From assembly GCA_023512835.1 (NCBI GenBank), contig CM042091.1, positions 20,415,506 through 20,479,505 on the forward strand: a DNA stretch of 64,000 bases. The letters run 5' to 3'. Of the stretch, positions 58,213 to 64,000 are shown piece after piece (the stretch's first letter is position 1; every line of letters begins with the position of its first letter). The stretch is from Taxillus chinensis (Eukaryota; Streptophyta; Magnoliopsida; Santalales; Loranthaceae). Under the pieces are notes generated by a model. That model was not told the origin of the DNA and did no database searches. It worked only from the letters and a program-made list of their open reading frames with translations. The position numbers were made by a program, and so were the translations under genes.

Positions 58213-58628
58213 CGTGTGAACAGTATCCGCGTACTGTTCACAGCACAAAAAAATATTAATTTAAAACTAATACTAAAATTTTTAAAAAAAAAAAAACCAC
58301 GTGTGAACAGTACCCACGTACTGTTCACAGACCCAAAAATCTTAATTAAAACTAATACCTAAAAAAAACACGTGTGAACAGTACCGCGTACTGTTCACAT
58401 GCCCAAAAAATATATATATTTTTTAAATAAAAAAAATATATAAAAAAAATATTAATAAATAATAATAAATTCTGACATGTTTGTTTTTTTGTTTTTTTGT
58501 TTTTTTGTATTTTGTTTTTTTTGTTATTTATTTTTTAAGAAAAAAACAAAAACAGAATAAAGAACTAATATTTCAAATCTAAGTACTGTTCATGAACAGT
58601 ACCGTACACTGTTCATGAACAGTACCGC
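58213..58628. repeat. Hairpin repeats GTGAACAGTAC/GTACTGTTCAC in S3
   Basis: Palindromes with 9-10 bp arms lie at about 58213-58242, 58300-58329, 58370-58399 and, rearranged, 58582-58628. They lie just upstream of the TATA box. Confidence 0.85.
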
Positions 58629-58654
58629 CGACAGTTTTTTTTTCCTTCTTTAAC

Positions 58655-58662
58655 TATAAATA
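58655..58662 (+). promoter_or_regulatory. S3 TATA box
   Basis: TATAAATA follows the hairpin array and precedes a pyrimidine/A-rich leader. Confidence 0.65.
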
Positions 58663-59724
58663 CCCCTCATATTTCATCCCAAAAAAATGAATTCCCCCCC
58701 CCCCCAAAAAAAGCCATTTCCCTCTTCCTTTCTCTTCATTTTCCTTCCCAAAACCCAAATGAAAAAAACCTCATATTTCATCCCAAAAGTCCTACGAATT
58801 TTTCCAAAAAAAAGCCTACTCTCTCTTCCTTCCTCTCCACTCTCCTTTCCCAAAACACAAATCAAAAAACATCATTTTTCATCCCAAAAAATCCTACGAA
58901 AATTCTCAAAAAAAATCATCCTCTCTCATTTTTCAATCTTCAAACAAAAAAAAACCCCAAAAATCATTACATATCTCCCTTCCTTTACAACAATAAATCA
59001 AACCCAATTTTCTCCAATCCCTCCCAAGTTCCGATCCGTCTCCGGCATCGATTTCAAGTTCCGGCCAAGCTCCAGGCGAGTTCACAGTTTTCCATCGGAC
59101 TCGGAGTTTCTTTCAACACTACCGACGCCCACAGGATAGCTCGGACGTGGTGTCGCTGTCAAGATCGATAAAGTCGGTTCCGCTACCCTTTTATTATTAC
59201 TTATTTTGTGCTATATTGCTAAATTTCATTTTTTTTTTGTTTTGTTTGTTATTTGTGTTTCCTCTTTTCTTTCTTGTTTAGCCGCTGTAATATTATTTTT
59301 ATCTCTTTGTATTTTTTTATTCTTATCTTTTTTCTTTTTCTCTTCTTGTTGTATTTTTTACTTTTGTTTGTTTATTTTGTTGCATGTAATTGTAATATGT
59401 ACAAAGCAAAAAAAAAAAAGCAACAAACAAAAAGAGAAAACAAAAAAAAGAGAGACAAAAAAAGAGAGAAGGGATTGTATTTAGTATTCCGATACACACA
59501 CCACACAATTGTTTAATTTTTGGGTTTAGTTATTTTTATTTCTTTGCTATGTTGCTTGTTTTTATTGTTGTGGTAAAAAAGGTAAAAAAAATGTTTTTTT
59601 AAAACTCAAATCAATACAAAAATATATGGTTTTATGAGGTATATGTTCCAAAAACAAAAGTGTAAAAAATCATTTTTTTAATAATATAGTGATATAAATA
59701 TATTTTTCTTGTTTTATTAGGTAT

Positions 59725-60225
59725 GTTTTCAAAGCAAAAGATGTAAAAAAAATGTAAAAAAAAAAACAAAAAAAAAATTAATTCACATAAATAAAATAAA
59801 GTGATATAAATGTTTTTTTTGTGTTATTATGTTAATTTTCCAATATCAAAAAAGCAAAAGATGTAAAAACGTTTTTTTAATTCACATAAATAAAATAAAG
59901 TGATATAAATGTTTTTTTGTGTTATTATGTTAATTTTCCAATATCAAAAAAGCAAAAGATGTAAAAAAGTTTTTTTAATTCACATAAATAGAATACAATG
60001 ATATAAATGTTTTTTTTGTGATTTTATGTTAGTTTTCCAATATAAAAAAAAAGCAAAAAATGTAAAAATGTTTTAATTCGCATAAATAGAATAAAGTGAT
60101 ATAAATGTTTTTTTTTGTTATTATGTTAAGTTTTCCAATAAAAAAAACAAAAGATGTAAAAACATTTTTTAATAAATAGAATAAAATGTTATAAATAGTT
60201 TTCCAATATAAAAAAAACAAACAAA
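59725..60225. repeat. AT-rich tandem repeats of about 95-120 bp in S3
   Basis: About five units share GCAAAAGATGTAAAAA, TTCACATAAATA and GTGATATAAATG, starting near 59733, 59853, 59951, 60052 and 60146. Flanking low-complexity (CAAAAA)n lies at about 60330-60540. Confidence 0.8.
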
Positions 60226-60909
60226 CAAAGATGTAAAAAACATTTTTTTAAAATAGAAAATAATGGTGATAACAAGTACGTTTTTTAATACCAAAAATAA
60301 AACCAAAATAATACAAATAACCAAAAGGCTTAGCTAAAAAAAAAACAAAAAAAACAAAAAAAACAAAAAAACAAAAAACAAAAAACAAAAAAACAAAAGC
60401 AAAAACAAAAAAAAACAAAAGAAAAAAAAGTGTTTTCAAACCAAATACTAAAAGATTTCATGTTCCATTTAAAACCAAAAAAAAAAAAAAAAAAAAACAA
60501 AAACAAAAAACAAAAAAAAAAAAAACAAAACAAAACAAAACATTTAGGATTTCCTTTAGAAATATATGGTAAAATAATGTTAACCATAACGTTAAATAAC
60601 TTAGTAAAATAAAAGCATAGACTTTCTAGGAAAACCATAGTGCCTTGACCCAATTACAACAGTAAAAATAAATAAAAACCTCCTCCTCCGAAAATAGATA
60701 CCGAAAGGGCGTTGTAGGGGTGCTAATCCTTCCCTACACGTAACCAACTCCCAAACCCTTCTCTGATAACGCAGACCACACCTTAAACTACTCAAAGTAG
60801 AGGGTATCCAACTGTACCCCAAAAATAGTTGGTGGCGACTCTAAATTTCTCACCATTGGTTTAGTTTGTGCCCACCCCAAAAGGGCCCGGACGAAAACCA
60901 GTGATGACA

Positions 60910-62220
60910 CCCCTTCTGCTACTGCTGCTGATACTCCTGCGGACTCCTCTGCCCAGCGCACTCCTGCTCCTGTTCATGCGGGGGAGTCCTCCAAAGCTCC
61001 GGAGTTGGTCCTTGGGCGTGCCTCTTTTGGCATGGTCCACTCCAACGCTGTGCTCTCCGCCCAGCTGGACCGACACGCTCAAGCTCATAGCGCCCAAATA
61101 TCCGCCATCGCCGCCAAGGTTGATGCACTTGGCGCCCACCTCCTCTCCGCTCTCACTGATTCCTCCACTTCCATGGAACAAAAGATGGATCTCGTTGCCT
61201 CGTCCATCCATTCCTTGTCTACCTCCTTCGCGGACCTGGCGCACACGATGGCTCGCCCTCCCATTGCTTCCCGGCGATCTGCCAAACCGGGGGAGAGAGT
61301 GTCATCTGATCCTGCTCCTTCTACACCACAACCATCCACTCGTGTTGAGAAGCGCCCTGCCTCTTCATTGCTTCAGGGAGTTCAAATTCCCAAACGTAGT
61401 CGCTTCTTTCAGCCAAGCTCCTCGACTGCAGCTCCTCCTCCAGCCTCTTCATCCGCAGCTGACACCTTCCTCCCATCATATGCGGCGTATGACCCTTCTG
61501 ATGCGGATGGAAGCGCGCGCAAGGCAATGAAGTCCTATGCTACGTCTTCTGAGAGAAGATGTCTCTCTGACCTGTACCCTTTCTCCCTGGGGGACATTCA
61601 GACCCATTGTTCGGAGAAAGGACTCTTTACAACAGAAGACATTGACAACTTCTCTAGGGCTGCTAAAATGGAGATGAGGCTGTTTCCATCTCTATACAAG
61701 GATGGGCACTTGTTTGAAGTTCTGCTGTCTTTGGAATGAAGGCTATCTTCCCAGGTGTAGATCTCATTCAGTCCTTCATCGACGGAACTGCTGAGGATAG
61801 CAAGCCATGGAAAACTCTCTCAACCATCCTCATTCCGTACCGGATCATGTCATGTCGCCACATTTCATGATGGTTGTCTTCATGATTCAGTCCAAACAAA
61901 TGATTCTGATTGATTCTCATCAGATTGTGGAGCATTTTGTAAGAAAAAATCAATGGGAACCACTGTGTCTCAGGCTGACTGAAGCTGTGAAGAAAGCTAA
62001 ATTATACGAAGAGTTGGGCATCAAACCCTTGAGTCCAACTGAGAAGTGAAGGTGACATTCCGGGGCAAGAAGCAAGTGCCACAACAACTGGAATGGAGAT
62101 AGCTACGGTGCCTTTGTCTGTTACTTCATCAAGTCATTCTTGACTGTGGACAAATCTTGGAGCCAACACACCACTTATACGATAAAGCAGACAATGGAGC
62201 TTAGAGAGAAAGCACCAACT
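60910..62220 (+). pseudogene. C2 third ORF, C-terminal part after S3
   Basis: The frame resumes after S3 and includes the coiled coil (LSAQLDRHAQ, KVDALGAHLLSAL), the basic IPKRSRF patch, and FTTEDIDNFSRAAKMEM. The piece ends at a TGA (61737-61739). The conserved segment MKAIFPGVDLIQSFIDG follows only in another frame, and a second break is near 61850. It is homologous to 21060-22337 of C1. Confidence 0.8.
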
Positions 62221-62387
62221 ATGATCTTCAAGTATAGTAAGCCTTATGTACCTTAATGAAAATCTTGTATAAAGGCTGAATTGTATTTTGTTGCTGATAA
62301 ATGAAATTGGTTGTGATGCGTATTCCGTATGATATCTTTTTGCACTGCTTACCAGATCAGATTATAAAGGGTTTGGGCATATCCATA

Positions 62388-62399
62388 ATTGGGGGAGAT
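62388..62399 (+). promoter_or_regulatory. C2 polypurine tract
   Basis: ATTGGGGGAGAT immediately precedes the 3' LTR. Confidence 0.87.
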
Positions 62400-63715
62400 T
62401 GTTGGATCAAGCCCAGAATTTGGATAATGCCAATAAAGCCCTATGTAATTTGATTTGAGATCTTTTATATTTCTTTAGTCATTGCAGAAGATATGTTATT
62501 AATCCGGAGATACACTCGTGAGAGCAAAGCTAAGGACAGAATACATAATCCTGATCCGGACAAAAGTAAGTGTCAAAACACTTGGTAAATAACCAAGTTT
62601 TTAATACATGCGGAATAAGGAACATTCGTGCGGACTAAGTCAAAGTGATGCGGAGTAAGAATCCTGGTCCACAAGGTCGCACGAAGTAAAAGAAGATACG
62701 GAGTAAGACATCCGAGTCTTCCATACATGCGGAGTAAGGAATACTAATGCGGAATAGGGACTCAAGTCTTTATTTACACGGACTAAGGAAACTAGATGCG
62801 GAGTAAGGAATCCGGACAACTTACTCATACGGAGTAAGGAAGCGCTAGTACGGAGTAAGCACTCCGATCCCTTAGACTCGCCTGGAGTAAGGAACTTACA
62901 TACGGAGTAAGGAAGCACTAGTAATGGAGTAAGCACTCCGATCCCTTAGACTCGCCCGGAGTAAGGAACTTACATACGGAGTAAGGAACTTACATGCGGA
63001 GTAAGGAAGCGCTGACACGGACTAAGGATTCCAGTACCAAATAGATACGGAGTAAGCAACCACTGACACGGAGTAAGGTTCCGGGCTTCATTAGCAACAG
63101 AGTAAGGAAAATTACACCGGACCAAGAAGATGCTACTTCAATTCACCGCATTTAAAGCTATCAGCTCGTGGCGTCCCGATGTAAGACAAACTCATTGAGA
63201 ACCTGAAGAATCTTACATGTGGATCACCCAGGATATGTGGACACAACCTTAATTATATTTGGGAACTCACAAAGGCACTTATACTCTTCAAACCCAAGAT
63301 CTTGAGCTCCACAAACCGCAGCAGCCAAGACAGAGAGATTACCGAGGAATAGTTAATGCTGAATGCATTTCGGAACTACAAGTTCCAAGGTTGTCTCTTA
63401 GGAATGTTTGTATAAATATTCATACTTGTACATGTGTGGTAAGTGTGAATGAGCCTGAATTAACCTTATGTATGCACAAGAGCTCAAAGATATAATTTAG
63501 GCTAGTGTGTGAATCCTTTTGTAAACAGAGTGTAAGAGAGTCTTGCTTCTATTTTGTTGTAATTATCTCTTGATAATAAAACAAAATACTTCCACTATCT
63601 AGTTATCTTCCGCAGTGATTCTATCACTTAACTAGATTAGTGTGGTGTCTTAAGAGATTAAAAAGAGTTTCGATAAGAGCCTATTCACCCCCCTCTAGGC
63701 TCCAAGGGACCATCA
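62400..63715 (+). repeat. C2 3' LTR
   Basis: 1316 bp, TGTTGGATCAAGCCC...GGGACCATCA. It has the U3 CGGAGTAAGGAA-type array (about 62620-63110) and a TATA box at 63411-63418. ACATT follows. Confidence 0.95.
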
Positions 63716-63720
63716 ACATT

Positions 63721-64000
63721 ATTGTGGGATGGTTTTCAAGGTTATTTTTTATATGTATGAAATATGATGCTGCATTTGGATTACCTCGTTCTGCTGTGTA
63801 TGTGACAACTAGTAGAGGGTGGATTTAGGGGTGGACTAATCTGGATTAGTCGGAGCAAAGGTGGTTGGTTGGTTCACGATAACGAAGCTAGTGTGACATA
63901 TCGGTTCCGGTAGAGAAGACAAAAAAGAGAGGGGACGGAGGGCAGTGTGGACCACCGGATTCGAGAAAGCAGTAGAGGGGGAAGCGCAGTCGTGGGGTTC
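63721..64000. other. Unassigned right-flank sequence
   Basis: This was continuous with 48423 before C2 inserted. Nothing recognisable is in it. Confidence 0.5.

Larger units (their letters stand above)
57877..60909 (+). mobile_element. S3: solo-LTR-like element, TSD CCCCT
   Basis: 3033 bp starting TGTTGGACCCC and ending AGTGATGACA, flanked by CCCCT at 57872-57876 and 60910-60914. No coding region and no second terminal repeat are seen, so it is best read as a solo LTR from an unrelated family. Orientation is given by a TATA box (58655-58662) and a following R/U5-like region. TTGGTGGCGACTCT near 60829 resembles sequence near the PBS of Ogre/Tat-type elements, but the lineage is uncertain. Confidence 0.8.
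48424..63715 (+). mobile_element. C2: SIRE/Maximus-like Ty1/copia element, TSD ACATT
   Basis: 15.3 kb including the 3-kb insertion S3. It has the same organisation as C1 and close sequence similarity throughout. The flanks ACATT (48419-48423 and 63716-63720) match exactly. The left LTR is only 640 bp because of an internal rearrangement; the right LTR is 1316 bp. Gag and pol are broken by many 1-bp deletions and several stops. Confidence 0.93.

Noticed and set aside
58687..59139. A 150-residue ORF after the S3 TATA box
   Set aside because: Composition is Lys/Pro/Phe/Ser low complexity, with no domain; it is probably the leader region of the LTR.

Overview
The window is a stack of nested LTR retrotransposons from a flowering plant, most likely a eudicot. 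The evidence is: intact LTR pairs with 5-bp target-site duplications (TSDs), primer-binding sites (PBSs) matching plant tRNA-iMet and tRNA-Asp, and plant-type Athila, Tekay/Del and SIRE/Maximus-like proteins. A PIF/Harbinger relic with a GT-AG intron lies underneath. I see no intact host gene, tRNA or rRNA. The species cannot be named from this sequence.

Layout. G1 is a minus-strand Tekay/Del-like gypsy element, cut by the left edge, that runs to 41758. Its right-hand (5') LTR was invaded twice: by G2 (3213-29896, minus, Athila-like) and by G3 (30049-40179, minus, Athila-like). G2 was itself invaded by C1 (10915-23832, plus, SIRE-like copia, TSD AAAAC), inside the integrase C-terminus, and by solo copia LTR S1 (4538-5858, TSD GGAGT), inside its 3' LTR. 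Right of G1 are the 3' part of a Harbinger transposase and its Myb-like partner (41765-43572), then AT-rich sequence and a minisatellite. The minisatellite was split by S2, a solo LTR of the G1 family (45774-47984, TSD TGTGT). C2 (48424-63715, plus, TSD ACATT) is a second SIRE-like copia. A 3-kb solo-LTR-like element S3 (57877-60909, TSD CCCCT) interrupts its third ORF.

Gene content. All coding regions are broken by stops and frameshifts. G2 carries an extra ORF downstream of pol that joins an N-terminal domain, a coiled coil and a Ulp1/SENP-type (C48) cysteine protease domain with all catalytic residues. The N-terminal domain is recognisably homologous to the third ORF of C1 and C2, so two superfamilies (Ty3/gypsy and Ty1/copia) share a related post-pol protein. 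G3, a relative of G2, lacks this ORF.

Decay. The stops in G2 and G3 are mostly C-to-T or G-to-A, as expected of methylated-cytosine deamination. C1 and C2 instead show many single-base losses in which CTG or CAG reads as CG. This fits either an unusual mutation process or a base-calling artefact at methylated CHG sites.
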